This document shows positions 46,643 through 55,760 of a stretch of 64,000 nucleotides of DNA, piece after piece; position 1 is the stretch's first letter, and each line of letters opens with the position of its first letter. Made by a program: the position numbers and the translations under genes. Source of the stretch: CAWJLS01 sp963843755 (lineage in GTDB: Bacteria; Acidobacteriota; Thermoanaerobaculia; Multivoradales; DATKCC01); contig CAWJLS010000013.1 of the NCBI GenBank assembly GCA_963843755.1, positions 124,001-188,000 of the forward strand. Reading direction: 5' to 3'. The notes under the pieces are model-generated. The model saw nothing but the letters and a program-made list of their open reading frames with translations. It was not told where the DNA came from and searched no databases.

Positions 46643-48031
46643 TCAGCGTGGGGAGCGGGCGCGGGCGTCGCGGAGGGCGGCGAGGCGTTGGACGTCGGCC
46701 CGGAGGGCGCGCCGGATGACCCGCAGGCGCCGCCAGACGCCGGGTCGGGTACGCAGTCTGAGGAACGCCCGCGCCTCCCGCCAGAGCCGCCGTCCCCGGT
46801 CCCAGAGGAGGAGCGCCAGGTAGCCGGTGACCGGGGCGGCGACGGCCACCGCCACGGCGAGCGGCACGCCACGCCACCAGCCGACCGCCGCGGCCTCGAG
46901 CAGCCAGCAAACGGGGTAGAGGATCAGGCCGCCGAAGAGCTTCCAGCTCGCCTGCTCCTCGACCGCCAGGTCCGACCGCGCCGTGAGCTGGCCGACCGCC
47001 AGGTAGGGCCCGAGGTTGAGCAGCGTGCCGACCGCCCCCACCGGCAGCCCGAGGAGCAGCAGCAGGAGCGTCCTGGCCAGGAACCGGACGACGCCGAGGA
47101 CCGGGTAGCGGGCCGCGATCTGGTCGTCGCGCAGCGACAGCAGGCGCAGGATGCGGTCGTAGCGCGCCATCGCCCGGGCCACCGCGTCGGTGCGCTCCGG
47201 CTCCACCGCGTGCAGGGCGTCGAAGTCGTCGGCGAGCTCCCGCGCGGTCCGGTGGAGCGCGGCGAGCGTCGTGTCGCCGGGCAGGGCGCGGCTCGGCCGG
47301 TCGTAGATCTCCACCGCCCGCTGGAACAGCCGGGCGTCGCGCCACGAGCGGTAGTCGGCGGCGACCTGGCGCAGACCGGTGTCGATCTCGGCCGTCAGCC
47401 CGCGCACGGCCGCGCGGGCGGCGGGGGAGGGTTCGGCCGCCGGGTCGGTGCCGGGCTCGACCGGCGGGGGCCGCACCGTGATCGGGTCGCCGACCACCAG
47501 CAGCGCCCGCGACCGGAAGCGCTCGCGGGCATCGAAGGTCAGCCCCACCGGCACGATGCGGACCGGCTCGGCGTCCTCCGGGACGGCCTGCGCGGCGTCG
47601 AGGGCGATGCGCGCGGCGCCGGTCTTGAGCGGCCGTAGCGACGGGTCGGCGTGGCTCGTCCCCTCGGGGAAGATCGCCACCGCGGCGCCCCGCACCAGGG
47701 CGTCGCGGCAGCGGGAGAAGGTCTCCACGTTCTTGGAGGGATCGATCCCCGGATCGGTCGGACGGTAGATCGGGATGACGCCGCCCAGGGCGAGGAACGG
47801 CCGCAGCGGCACCATGTCCCAGAGGGTGCTCTTGCCGAGGAAGCGGACCGGCCGGGGCAGGGCGCCGAGCAGCACGACCGGATCGACCAGGCCGTTCGGG
47901 TGGTTGGCGACCACCAGGAGGGGACCGCGCGGCGGGACCTCGTCCAGCCCCTCGACCTCGACCCGCCGGAAGAAGATCCCCAGCAACAGGTGGGCGAGGG
48001 CGGCGCTGAAGCGATCGAGGAGGCGCCGCAC
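46643..48031 (-). CDS. PlsC-type 1-acylglycerol-phosphate acyltransferase
   Basis: A 462-residue membrane-associated acyltransferase. The acyltransferase domain (about 25-200) has the HxxxxD motif (NHPNGLVD), the second motif GGVIPIYRP and FPEGTSH, as in PlsC enzymes that acylate lysophosphatidate or other glycerophosphates. The C-terminal half, absent from ordinary PlsC (about 240 residues), carries a helical region and two or three hydrophobic segments (LARTLLLLLLGLPVGAVGTL, VPLAVAVAVAAPVTGYLALL). This longer architecture resembles proteins annotated as glycerol-3-phosphate/1-acyl acyltransferases in Bacteroidetes and Acidobacteriota. The start is GTG. Confidence 0.88.
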   Translation of the reverse strand: MRRLLDRFSAALAHLLLGIFFRRVEVEGLDEVPPRGPLLVVANHPNGLVDPVVLLGALPRPVRFLGKSTLWDMVPLRPFLALGGVIPIYRPTDPGIDPSKNVETFSRCRDALVRGAAVAIFPEGTSHADPSLRPLKTGAARIALDAAQAVPEDAEPVRIVPVGLTFDARERFRSRALLVVGDPITVRPPPVEPGTDPAAEPSPAARAAVRGLTAEIDTGLRQVAADYRSWRDARLFQRAVEIYDRPSRALPGDTTLAALHRTARELADDFDALHAVEPERTDAVARAMARYDRILRLLSLRDDQIAARYPVLGVVRFLARTLLLLLLGLPVGAVGTLLNLGPYLAVGQLTARSDLAVEEQASWKLFGGLILYPVCWLLEAAAVGWWRGVPLAVAVAVAAPVTGYLALLLWDRGRRLWREARAFLRLRTRPGVWRRLRVIRRALRADVQRLAALRDARARSPR

Positions 48032-48205
48032 GGTGCCCTCTCAGACCCTCCGGCCGTCCGTGGGGGTGCCGCACGCCGGCCCGCACCGGGGGCGCTCGAA
48101 CGGCAGGGGAGGGGGCGAGGTGCCGGCGACCGGGAAGGGGAGCATGGAGGCGGCAGTTTCTCACAGGCCGGAGGTCTCCACTCGCCCGGCGACGAAACGT
48201 GATCC

Positions 48206-48235
48206 TTGACAGCCGGGCAATGCTGTAGCAGCATT
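48206..48235 (+). promoter_or_regulatory. Promoter with perfect dyad (operator-like)
   Basis: TTGACA at 48206-48211 is a consensus -35. CAGCAT begins 17 bases later and could be a -10. Overlapping it, AATGCTG-TAG-CAGCATT (48219-48235) is a perfect 7-base dyad, as expected for a repressor site. The first paralog's ATG is at 48286. It lies in the 254-base gap between the divergent acyltransferase gene and the tandem paralogs. Confidence 0.5.
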
Positions 48236-48285
48236 AGAGCGCCCTCTCGACGGACGACCTCCTGCCCGTGCGCAAGGAGACAACC

Positions 48286-50091
48286 ATGCGATCCTTCCGG
48301 TCCCGCCTCGCCCACTCGCTCCTCGCTCCCTTCACCCAATCACTCCTCGTTCCCCTCGCCCTTGGGGCGATGGCCACCCTGGCCTTGCTGGCCATCGTGC
48401 CGGCGCGGGCATCGACCCGCAGTGCTCTCGAGCCCGAGCAGGTCGCCTGCAACCGGGACCAGCTCGCCGCACTGGCGGCGCGGACCCGGGTCTCCGGGCC
48501 CGATGGCGAAGCGCCGGCGGTCCCGCAGGCCGTCTACCTGACCTACTCGAACCGTTACGGTTTCTACGAGGGGATGGTGGTCGGGCTGGCCCGATTCCGG
48601 GACGCCAACGAGCCGCCGGTCGACCCGCTCCCGACGCCCGGTCCGGAGCACCAGCTCGGCTTCCACCTCAACCCGAGCATCCGGGAGCTCTTGCTCAACC
48701 CGCTGCGGATCCCGCTCGACCAGGTGGGCCTGGCGCGGGAGACGAGCACCTCGACCCTGGTCGCCCCCGACGACCCGTTCGCGGTGGTCCTCCGGGTCGA
48801 TCCGAGCCTGTCGACGCCGGGCCCGGGGGCGAAGCAGACCGACCTGGTGATCGACAACCTGTTCGAGAACGCGACGGCCGGCGGCGGTCCCCACCCGGCG
48901 GACACCAAGCCGGGGCGCGGCCTGACGGTGAGTGGGCTGACCCGCCTCTGCCACACCCGGCTGAGCGACGTCGACCGCCGGGTCTTCGCGATCCTGCAAC
49001 GTACGCTCCGGGCGGAGCTTTACGACCCCGCGACCGCCGAGCGGTACGACACCCGCATCACGCTCTACCGCGGCACCGACCCGGAGATCTATCGGGCGGA
49101 CATCTACGTGGTCGATCCGAAGACCGGCGCGATGCGCCCCACCCCCCTGGAGGCCGAGATCCGCGTCGAGCTCGACGAGACCGGGAGGCTGGCCGGAGGG
49201 CATCTCGAGCTGCCGGTCCATCGGCTTCCGGACGATCCAGCCGTGGTGGGGAGCGTGACCATCGTCCGCCCGCTGTTCGGCGGGGTCGACGACGAGTACG
49301 TTCCGGAGGTCGGCTTCCCGGTGGGGGGCCCCCTGCCGGGCGCGCCGAGCTCGTTCTACGACTTCGACTGGCGCGACGTGCTGGACGGGACCGCCTGGAA
49401 CCCGGCGACCGTGGTGACCTCGACGTGCGGCCAGGGGACGGCGGCCGAGCTGGCGGCGACGCCCCGCGCCCAACCCGAGATCGAGCTGCTGGCCATCGGC
49501 ATGACCGGCGAGGTCACCGCCCCGCAGGAGGTCTACGACCGGGTGGACCGGGACCTGGCGGCGATCATGGTCGCCGTGCCCCAACTGGCCGGGTTTCCCA
49601 TCGTGCTGCCGACCGACGGCAAGTCCCTGCTCGTCGCCACCCAGTCCGGCTCCGTCGGCCAGGCGATGGTGCAGGGCGGCTACCACGACTGGGACTGCCT
49701 GAACGACTGGTACGGCCTGGAGAGCGTGGCGCAGGAACCGTTCAGCGACACGCGGTTCGTGGTCGTCCAGCTCGAAGGGACCTACAACCTCGACCGGGTC
49801 GGGGACGACTACGCCGCCCTTCCGGGGGTGGCCTACGTCCGGCCCTACGTGCTTCCGACACCCGGCGTGCCGCCGCCGGAGCTGTGCGCCATGATCGCTC
49901 CGGACGGGCAGACCTACCGGTACTTCTTCGGCGGCCTCTCGGATGTCGTCACCTACGTCACCACCGACCCGGACGGCTCGGTGGAGCTGGTGGGGATCTA
50001 CAGCTCGCTCTCCGCGAACCCCTCGCCGCCGCCGCCGTGGCTGCCTCTCGTCGACCAGTGCCACGCGGAGCTCGGAACGGTCCGCAACTAG
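48286..50091 (+). CDS. Exported cysteine-containing protein, paralog 1
   Basis: A 601-residue protein with an N-terminal signal (LALGAMATLALLAIVPARAS). I know no family for the mature part. It shares long stretches with the next gene: EPEQVACNRDQL, GPEHQLGFHLNPSIRELLLN, LARETSTSTLV, DTKPGRGLT, STCGQGTAAE, HDWDCLNDWYGL and PELCAM. Cysteines at VAC, LCH, TCGQGT, WDCLN, ELC and near the C-terminus recur in both proteins and could form three disulfides. It appears to be a periplasmic or surface, beta-rich protein. ATG 48286 follows AAGGAG (48274-48279); GTG 48268 is less likely. Confidence 0.8.
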   Translation: MRSFRSRLAHSLLAPFTQSLLVPLALGAMATLALLAIVPARASTRSALEPEQVACNRDQLAALAARTRVSGPDGEAPAVPQAVYLTYSNRYGFYEGMVVGLARFRDANEPPVDPLPTPGPEHQLGFHLNPSIRELLLNPLRIPLDQVGLARETSTSTLVAPDDPFAVVLRVDPSLSTPGPGAKQTDLVIDNLFENATAGGGPHPADTKPGRGLTVSGLTRLCHTRLSDVDRRVFAILQRTLRAELYDPATAERYDTRITLYRGTDPEIYRADIYVVDPKTGAMRPTPLEAEIRVELDETGRLAGGHLELPVHRLPDDPAVVGSVTIVRPLFGGVDDEYVPEVGFPVGGPLPGAPSSFYDFDWRDVLDGTAWNPATVVTSTCGQGTAAELAATPRAQPEIELLAIGMTGEVTAPQEVYDRVDRDLAAIMVAVPQLAGFPIVLPTDGKSLLVATQSGSVGQAMVQGGYHDWDCLNDWYGLESVAQEPFSDTRFVVVQLEGTYNLDRVGDDYAALPGVAYVRPYVLPTPGVPPPELCAMIAPDGQTYRYFFGGLSDVVTYVTTDPDGSVELVGIYSSLSANPSPPPPWLPLVDQCHAELGTVRN

Positions 50092-50105
50092 GGAAGGACC
50101 CTCTC

Positions 50106-51860
50106 ATGCTGAATCCGCATCGGCTGACCGGCATCGCACGGCGGGCGCTCCTGTTCGCGGTCCTCGCCGGTCCGGTGGCCGTCGCCGCCCGGGCGGCCGA
50201 CACCAGGGTCCCGCTGACGGCGGAGCAGGTCGCCTGCAACGCCGACCAGCTCCTGGCGCTGCTCCAGCGCATGGACGTGCGCGACCTGTCCGGCGCGCGC
50301 CCGCCGGTGGTCCAGAGCCTGTTCGTCTCCTACGCCAACCCCTACGGCTTCTTCGACGGCACGGTCGTCGGCATGCCCCGCTACCGTTCGACGGTGGAGC
50401 CGCCGGTGGTCGGGCTCGGCCCGGGGCCGGAGCACCAGCTCGGCTTCAACCTCAACCCGAGCGTGCGCGAGCTGCTGCTCAACCCGGAGCGGACCCCGCT
50501 CGAACAGATCGGCCTGGCACGGGAGACCAGCACGTCCAACCTGGTGCCGGTGCCGGCGGACGGGGAGAGCCCGTTCGCGGTCGTGCTCACCCTCGATCCG
50601 ACGCTGGCCGGCGCGCAGGGCGGCCAGGGCGGCGGTGACGCAGACCTGGTGATCGACAATCTCGCCGCCCCGCCGGAGGACCCGGCCGTCAGCGGCTTCC
50701 GGCCCGCCGACACCAAGCCGGGGCGCGGCCTGACCGAGGCGGGGATCACCACGGCCTGCCACGGGCGCTTCACCGCTCTCGACCGCCGGATCTTCTCGAT
50801 TCTCCAGCGGACCCTGCGGGTCGAGCTGTCCGATCCGGACCGACTTCTACGCTACGACACCCGGATCGCCGTCTTCCGGGGCGAGGCGCCCGACCAGTAC
50901 CGGGCGCTGGTACTGCCGGTCGATCCGGAGACCGGCACGCTGCTGGCGCCGCTGGCCCTGACGATCCAGGTGTCGAGCGACGGCACCGGGCGGCTGACCG
51001 ACGGCCACCTGGATGTCGCTCTGCCGGAGGTCGCGACCTACCCCGTCACCGGGACGGTGGAGATCGTGCGGCCCTTGTTCGAGGGCGAGAACCGCTTCTC
51101 CCAGCCCGAGGCGGTCTACCCCGTGGATCCCTCGATGCCCGATCCCGGCGCCGATCCCCCGAGCTTCGACTGGCGCGACGTGCTCGAGGACTCGGCGTGG
51201 AACACCGGAACTCCGGTCGCCGAGCAGTGCGGCCACGGGACGGCGGCGGAGATCGCCATGACGCCCCGCGCCGACCAGAGCCTGGAGCACCTGGCGCTCG
51301 AGATGGGGGGGACCTTCACCGCCGACCAGGCGATCTACGACCGGGTGGTCGCGGACGTGACCGCCTTCCGGAGCGCTCACCCGGAGATCGCGGCGGTCGA
51401 GCACCTCGGGACGTACCGCCCCGACGAGGTTCTGCTCGTCGTCCCGCCGTCGGTCTATCAGGAGATGGCCGCGGGGACCTACACGGCCTGGGACTGTCTC
51501 AACTCCTGGTACGACCTGAGCGAGGTCGAGCCGGAGCAGTACTCGGATCGCTACGTGACCCTCGTCTTCGACGGCGTCTACGACATCCCGACCCTGGCCA
51601 CGGACTACGCCGCCCTGCCCGGCGTCACCACCGCCCAGCCGAACGGGATCAACGCCTTCGTCGAGCTGTGCGGCAAGATCTCGGGAGCCACCTACGAGTA
51701 CGTGATCCGGCAGGGGTCCGGCGACTGCCCCGCGGGGTGCATCCACGAAGATCTGACCTACTTCACCTCGGCTCCGGGCGAGGCGCCCGTGCTCCAGGAC
51801 ACCTGGTCCGGCGACGTCGGCGACCCGCGCCCCGCGTGGGCCGACGACTGCCGGCCGTAG
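50106..51860 (+). CDS. Exported cysteine-containing protein, paralog 2
   Basis: A 584-residue protein, a tandem duplicate of the upstream gene. It starts 14 bases after the upstream stop with GGAAGGA as ribosome site. A signal peptide (ALLFAVLAGPVAVAARAAD) is followed by the shared blocks AEQVACNADQLLALLQ, GPEHQLGFNLNPSVRELLLN, LARETSTSNLV, DTKPGRGLTEAG, EQCGHGTAAEIA and AWDCLNSWYDL. Three extra cysteines lie near the C-terminus (GDCPAGC, DDCRP). Divergence between the copies is considerable outside these blocks, so the duplication is not recent. The function is unknown; no enzyme motif is visible. Confidence 0.8.
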   Translation: MLNPHRLTGIARRALLFAVLAGPVAVAARAADTRVPLTAEQVACNADQLLALLQRMDVRDLSGARPPVVQSLFVSYANPYGFFDGTVVGMPRYRSTVEPPVVGLGPGPEHQLGFNLNPSVRELLLNPERTPLEQIGLARETSTSNLVPVPADGESPFAVVLTLDPTLAGAQGGQGGGDADLVIDNLAAPPEDPAVSGFRPADTKPGRGLTEAGITTACHGRFTALDRRIFSILQRTLRVELSDPDRLLRYDTRIAVFRGEAPDQYRALVLPVDPETGTLLAPLALTIQVSSDGTGRLTDGHLDVALPEVATYPVTGTVEIVRPLFEGENRFSQPEAVYPVDPSMPDPGADPPSFDWRDVLEDSAWNTGTPVAEQCGHGTAAEIAMTPRADQSLEHLALEMGGTFTADQAIYDRVVADVTAFRSAHPEIAAVEHLGTYRPDEVLLVVPPSVYQEMAAGTYTAWDCLNSWYDLSEVEPEQYSDRYVTLVFDGVYDIPTLATDYAALPGVTTAQPNGINAFVELCGKISGATYEYVIRQGSGDCPAGCIHEDLTYFTSAPGEAPVLQDTWSGDVGDPRPAWADDCRP

Positions 51861-51884
51861 CGCCCTCCGGGGAGGGAGCTACCC

Positions 51885-53651
51885 TCACCGCCCGGCCGGT
51901 CCGGCCTGCCCGGTTCCCTCGATCTGCCCGGTTTCCTCGCCAGGGGCCTCGACCCCCGGCTGGAGCAGGCGGGGGCGCCCTTGCTTCCGCTTCGCCTCGG
52001 CGACCATCGCGCGCACGTCGGCGAGCAGCTTGGGGGCGTCGTAGACGATGCCGTCCTTGATCGTGTAGCGGACGCCGCCGACCCGGGTCACCCTGTTGTC
52101 CGGGGTCACCCGGATGGCGCCGGTGCCGTAGAGCACCTTGAAGTTCTCGAGCGGGTTCTCGGGCACCACCACCAGGTCGGCCAGCTTGCCCGGCTCGACC
52201 GAGCCGATCTCGTCGTTCATGCCGAGGGCCTCGGCCCCCATCAGGGTGGCCGAGCGGATCACCTCGAGCGGGTGGAAGCCGGCCTCCTGGAGCAGCTCCA
52301 GCTCGCGGATGTAGCCGAAGCCGTAGAGCTTGTAGATGTAGCCCGAGTCCGAGCCGGTGGTCACCCGCCCGCCCCGGTTCTTGTACTCGTCGATGAAGCG
52401 CATCCAGCGCCGGTAGTTGTCCTTCCAGGCGATCTCGTCGGCGGTCGACCAGGAGAGCCAGTAGGAGCCGTGGGAGCGGCGGCTGGGAGCGTAGAAGTCC
52501 CACAGCGACGGCAGGGTGTACTGCTCGTGCCACTCGGCGCGCCGGGCGCGCATGAGGTCGCGGCTGGCCTCGTAGATGGTGAAGGTCGGGTCGATGGTGA
52601 AGTCGAGCTTCAGCATCTCGTCCATGACCTCGTTCCAGCGCGGGCTGTCCGGTTTCGCGGCCTGCTTCCACAGGCGCCCGGCCTGGCCGAAGCGGTCCTG
52701 CTCGTTCGAGTAGTTGTAGTCGGCGGGGTAGTCCTGGATCACCCGGTCGTCGAACAGCGCCTCCGGCAGGCCGTACCAGTGCTCCATGGAGGTCAGCCCC
52801 CAGCGGGCGGTGTCGAGGGCGTTGACGCGGGCGACGGCGAGCTGGGCGTGGTGGCAGGCGCTGCCCAGGCCGAGGCGGTTGGCTTCCTCGATGGCGGCGC
52901 GCATGATGTCCGGCCGGGCACCGAAGAACTTGACCCCGTCGGCCCCGCGCTCGGCGATGCTCCGCACCCATTCGCGGGCCTGCTCGGGGGTCGTGAACGG
53001 CTCGTCGCGCCCCTGGCCGAAGAAGACGTAGGCGACGATTCGCGGCGCGGTGATCTCGTTCGCGGCGCTCTTCGTGCGGGCGTCGACGCAGAAGTCGAGC
53101 CCGTTGCCGCAGCCGGGGTCGCGGATGGTGGTGACGCCGTGGCCCATCCAGAGCTTGTAGACGTACTCCGCGGGCGTTCCCTGCTCGACGCCGCCCTGGT
53201 GGGCGTGCATGTCGATGAAACCGGGCAGCACGTACATGCCGGAGACGTCGAGCTCCCGGCCGCCCGGGCCGACCTGGGGCCGGCGCTCGGGCGCAACGTC
53301 CAGCCCGGGGGCGCCGAGGGTGACGACGTCGACGATCCGGTTGCCCTCGATGACGATGTCGACCGGGCCGATCGGCGGCGCGCCGGTGCCGTCGATCAGG
53401 ATGCCGCCACGCAGGATCAGGCGGCTGAACGGGCCCTCGCCCTCACCGGCGGGGCGGGGTGGAGCGGGCGTGATGTGGGGCGGCTCCTCGGCCGCCGCCG
53501 GCCGCGGCCCGACCGGACCCCAGGCCACCGACACGGCCAGGACGACCAGGGCGGCCAGCGCCGCGAAGGATTGCCGCCGGCACGGAGCGCCGGAGCGTGG
53601 ATCGGACTGGACATCACAGGAGGGGAGAACGGAGCGGAAGAATCGTCGCAT
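51885..53651 (-). CDS. Exported amidohydrolase
   Basis: A 588-residue exported metal-dependent hydrolase. A hydrophobic signal (ALAALVVLAVSVAWG) is followed by a Pro-rich spacer and an amidohydrolase domain starting LILRGGILIDGTGAPPIG. Metal motifs: HxH (His149, His151 in IDMHAHQGG), MGHGVTTIRDPG, KFFGARPD, and a late GSDSGYIYK and GSVEPGKLADLVVVPENP. The C-terminal half has an unusual aromatic insertion (WDFYAPSRRSHGSYWLSW). It is similar in style to the amidohydrolase part of the gene at 32237-35758 but lacks the propeller. Substrate unknown. ATG 53651 is preceded by GAGGCG. Confidence 0.88.
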   Translation of the reverse strand: MRRFFRSVLPSCDVQSDPRSGAPCRRQSFAALAALVVLAVSVAWGPVGPRPAAAEEPPHITPAPPRPAGEGEGPFSRLILRGGILIDGTGAPPIGPVDIVIEGNRIVDVVTLGAPGLDVAPERRPQVGPGGRELDVSGMYVLPGFIDMHAHQGGVEQGTPAEYVYKLWMGHGVTTIRDPGCGNGLDFCVDARTKSAANEITAPRIVAYVFFGQGRDEPFTTPEQAREWVRSIAERGADGVKFFGARPDIMRAAIEEANRLGLGSACHHAQLAVARVNALDTARWGLTSMEHWYGLPEALFDDRVIQDYPADYNYSNEQDRFGQAGRLWKQAAKPDSPRWNEVMDEMLKLDFTIDPTFTIYEASRDLMRARRAEWHEQYTLPSLWDFYAPSRRSHGSYWLSWSTADEIAWKDNYRRWMRFIDEYKNRGGRVTTGSDSGYIYKLYGFGYIRELELLQEAGFHPLEVIRSATLMGAEALGMNDEIGSVEPGKLADLVVVPENPLENFKVLYGTGAIRVTPDNRVTRVGGVRYTIKDGIVYDAPKLLADVRAMVAEAKRKQGRPRLLQPGVEAPGEETGQIEGTGQAGPAGR

Positions 53652-53709
53652 GATCGCCTCGTGGGGGTGGTCTGAGCGGATGCTACTCTGCGCACCGGGA
53701 GTCGCAACC

Positions 53710-54132
53710 GTGCTCGAAATCAACGCTGAGCTGTCGATTCCGGATGGGGAGCTCGAGACGATCACGTCGCGGAGCTCCGGACCGGGAGGACAGAACGTCA
53801 ACAAGGTCGAAACGCGGGTCACCGTGCGCTTCGACGTCGCCCGCTCGGTGGTGCTCACAGAGGGCGAGCGCCAGCGGGTGCTCGACCGCCTGGCCTCGCG
53901 GATCACCAAGGACGGCGTGCTCCAGGTCAGCGCACAGAAGCACCGCTCCCAGTCGGCGAACCGCGAGGAGGCGCTGGAGCGCCTGCGCACCCTGCTCGCC
54001 CGCGCCCTCGCCCCGCGGCGCCGGCGCAAGCACACCCGCGTCCCGGCCGCCGCCCGTCGCCGCCGGCTGGAGAGCAAGCGGCGCCGCGGTCAGGTCAAAG
54101 AGCTCCGCAAGCCGCCCGGCCGCCAGGACTGA
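53710..54132 (+). CDS. arfB: ArfB-type ribosome-rescue peptidyl-tRNA hydrolase
   Basis: A 140-residue protein with the class-I release factor catalytic domain: GPGGQNVNKVETRVTV carries the GGQ motif (Gly26-Gly27-Gln28) that hydrolyses peptidyl-tRNA. It lacks codon-recognition domains and ends in a long Arg/Lys-rich tail (RRRRKHTRVP and beyond), which in ArfB/YaeJ threads into the empty mRNA channel of stalled ribosomes. GTG 53710 is set by the family N-terminus and a GGGAG site just upstream. It diverges from the amidohydrolase gene by 58 bases. Confidence 0.92.
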   Translation: MLEINAELSIPDGELETITSRSSGPGGQNVNKVETRVTVRFDVARSVVLTEGERQRVLDRLASRITKDGVLQVSAQKHRSQSANREEALERLRTLLARALAPRRRRKHTRVPAAARRRRLESKRRRGQVKELRKPPGRQD

Positions 54133-54218
54133 GCGCCCGAGACAGCTCTGCGGCACCCTGGGGCGGAGCCGGTGCCTCGGGGAATCCACTCCCAAGCACC
54201 CGCGTGCGAACGGCGGCC

Positions 54219-54241
54219 GCGGCGTACCAGGCGTACGCCGC
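54219..54241. terminator. Hairpin between convergent genes
   Basis: GCGGCGTAC and GTACGCCGC form a perfect 9-base stem with a 5-base loop, in the gap between the ends of the convergent arfB and outer-membrane protein genes. There is no U-run, so it may be a weak or factor-assisted terminator. Confidence 0.35.
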
Positions 54242-54289
54242 AGGGAGCGACGAGCGAGGACGGGTCGAGGCGAGGTGCTGCCGCGGCCC

Positions 54290-54919
54290 TCAGAAGCGGA
54301 AGCGCAGGCCCGCGTACACCTTGCCCTGCAGCGTGTCGCTCAGCCCTTCGATGATGTCGAACCGGCCGGTGCCGAACAGGCTGACGTTGTCGGTCATGTG
54401 GATGTCGAGACCGACCTGGAAGTTGCCGCCGAACTTGGTGTCGCTCTGGTCGAAGGTGGTGACGCCGGCGACCTCGACCTTGTTGTCGATCGAGTGGAGG
54501 CCGAGGCCGACGCCGAAGAAGTAGTCGACGATCCGGCCGGGCACGACGCCGATTCCGTTGACGCCGACCGACAGGTCGCTCTCCTTGTTGCCCTGGTCGT
54601 CGCGCGACCAGTAGCCGACCTCCGGCTCGATGAACGCCTGGACGTCGCCGCGGTTGGCGTAGCGCCAGTCCTCTCCCTGCTGACGGTGCTCTTCCTTGGA
54701 GATGCGGAAGCGCAGCCCGCCCGTGTAGTAAAGCTCGCCCTGGCCGTCGGGCTCGACGACGCCGGCCCCGAGGCCGAGGGCGAACCGGTGGTGGGACGAA
54801 GACGCGCCGTCATCGTTGTTCCGGCTGTTCTGAGCGTGGGCTGGAACGGCCAGAGTGAGAATGCACAGGCAGGATGCAAGCAGAACCGTCGAGAGCTTCA
54901 ACAATTTCAGCGGACTCAT
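54290..54919 (-). CDS. Small outer-membrane beta-barrel protein
   Basis: A 209-residue exported protein. A signal peptide (LKLSTVLLASCLCILTLAVP, then AHAQ cleavage site) is followed by alternating beta strands (FALGLGAGVVEP, GELYYTGGLRFRIS, GDVQAFIEPEVGYWS, DYFFGVGLGLHSI, KFGGNFQVGLDIHM), ending GKVYAGLRFRF. The C-terminal Phe preceded by alternating residues is the outer-membrane insertion signature. The size suggests an 8-stranded barrel of the OmpX/OmpW kind; function unknown. ATG 54919 follows GAGGAGAGGAGG on the minus strand. Confidence 0.82.
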   Translation of the reverse strand: MSPLKLLKLSTVLLASCLCILTLAVPAHAQNSRNNDDGASSSHHRFALGLGAGVVEPDGQGELYYTGGLRFRISKEEHRQQGEDWRYANRGDVQAFIEPEVGYWSRDDQGNKESDLSVGVNGIGVVPGRIVDYFFGVGLGLHSIDNKVEVAGVTTFDQSDTKFGGNFQVGLDIHMTDNVSLFGTGRFDIIEGLSDTLQGKVYAGLRFRF

Positions 54920-55085
54920 GGGGCAACGCCTCCTCTCCTCGTAGTTCACCAGACGTAAGTCGGAACGGCGAGACGTTACCATCTTTCGCCCCGGGCGTTG
55001 AGGTAGCATCGGCGCCAACGACCCGACGGAAACGACGGACCCGACGGACCCGAGGCAGAGCCCCGACCCGCAGAGCGCCGACCCG

Positions 55086-55760
55086 ATGAACCCCCACGAC
55101 CTCTTCTCCGCAACCGACCGCGACCGCATCGCCGGAGCGGTTCGCCGCGCCGAGGAACACTCCCGCGGCGAAATCGTGATCGCGGTCGCCGCGTCGTCCG
55201 ACCACTACGAGGGCGCCATCTGGCGCGGCGCGACCTTCGGCGGCCTCGCCGCCCCTCTCCTGCTGGCGCTCTTCGGCTGGGCCGCGGGCTGGTGGGGCGC
55301 GCCACCGCTGTGGATGACGCTGCTGGCGACCGCCGGCGGCGCTGCCGCGGCACTGATGGCGGTCCGCCTCTCCGGCACCCTGGCGCGCTGGTTGACCCCG
55401 GCCGAGGAGATCGAGCGGCGCGTCGCCCGGGCGGCCCGGGACGCCTTCCTCGAGCACGAGGTCTTCGCCACCCGCGACCGCTCCGGGGTGCTCCTCTTCC
55501 TGTCGCTCCTGGAGCGCCGGGTGGTGGTCCTGGGAGACGTCGGGATCGACGCCGTGGTCGAGCCGGGAGAGTGGGAGGAGATCGTCGACGGGGTGGCCCG
55601 GGGCATCCGGAGCGGCCGGCCGGCGGACGCGGTGGTCGCGGCGGTGGAGCGCTGCGGCGTCTTGCTCCAACGGGCCGGGCTCGAACGGCGCCCCGACGAC
55701 CGCGACGAGCTGTCCAACGAGATCCGATTCGAGGACGACCCGGAAGGAGGGGCGCCATGA
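55086..55760 (+). CDS. TPM-domain membrane protein (short, no signal peptide)
   Basis: A 224-residue TPM (YgcG/Psb32-like) protein. TPM-type segments (ISRGEIVI-like SRGEIVIAVAASSD, LFLSLLERRVVVLGD and DAVVEPGEWEEIVDGVARGI) flank two hydrophobic helices (about 50-95: LAAPLLLALFGWAAGWWG and TLLATAGGAAAALMAV). TPM domains are thought to assist membrane protein turnover or thylakoid-like complexes; their biochemistry is poorly known. A possible -10 (TAGCAT, near 55002) lies upstream. The TGA overlaps the ATG of the second TPM gene (ATGA). Confidence 0.8.
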   Translation: MNPHDLFSATDRDRIAGAVRRAEEHSRGEIVIAVAASSDHYEGAIWRGATFGGLAAPLLLALFGWAAGWWGAPPLWMTLLATAGGAAAALMAVRLSGTLARWLTPAEEIERRVARAARDAFLEHEVFATRDRSGVLLFLSLLERRVVVLGDVGIDAVVEPGEWEEIVDGVARGIRSGRPADAVVAAVERCGVLLQRAGLERRPDDRDELSNEIRFEDDPEGGAP

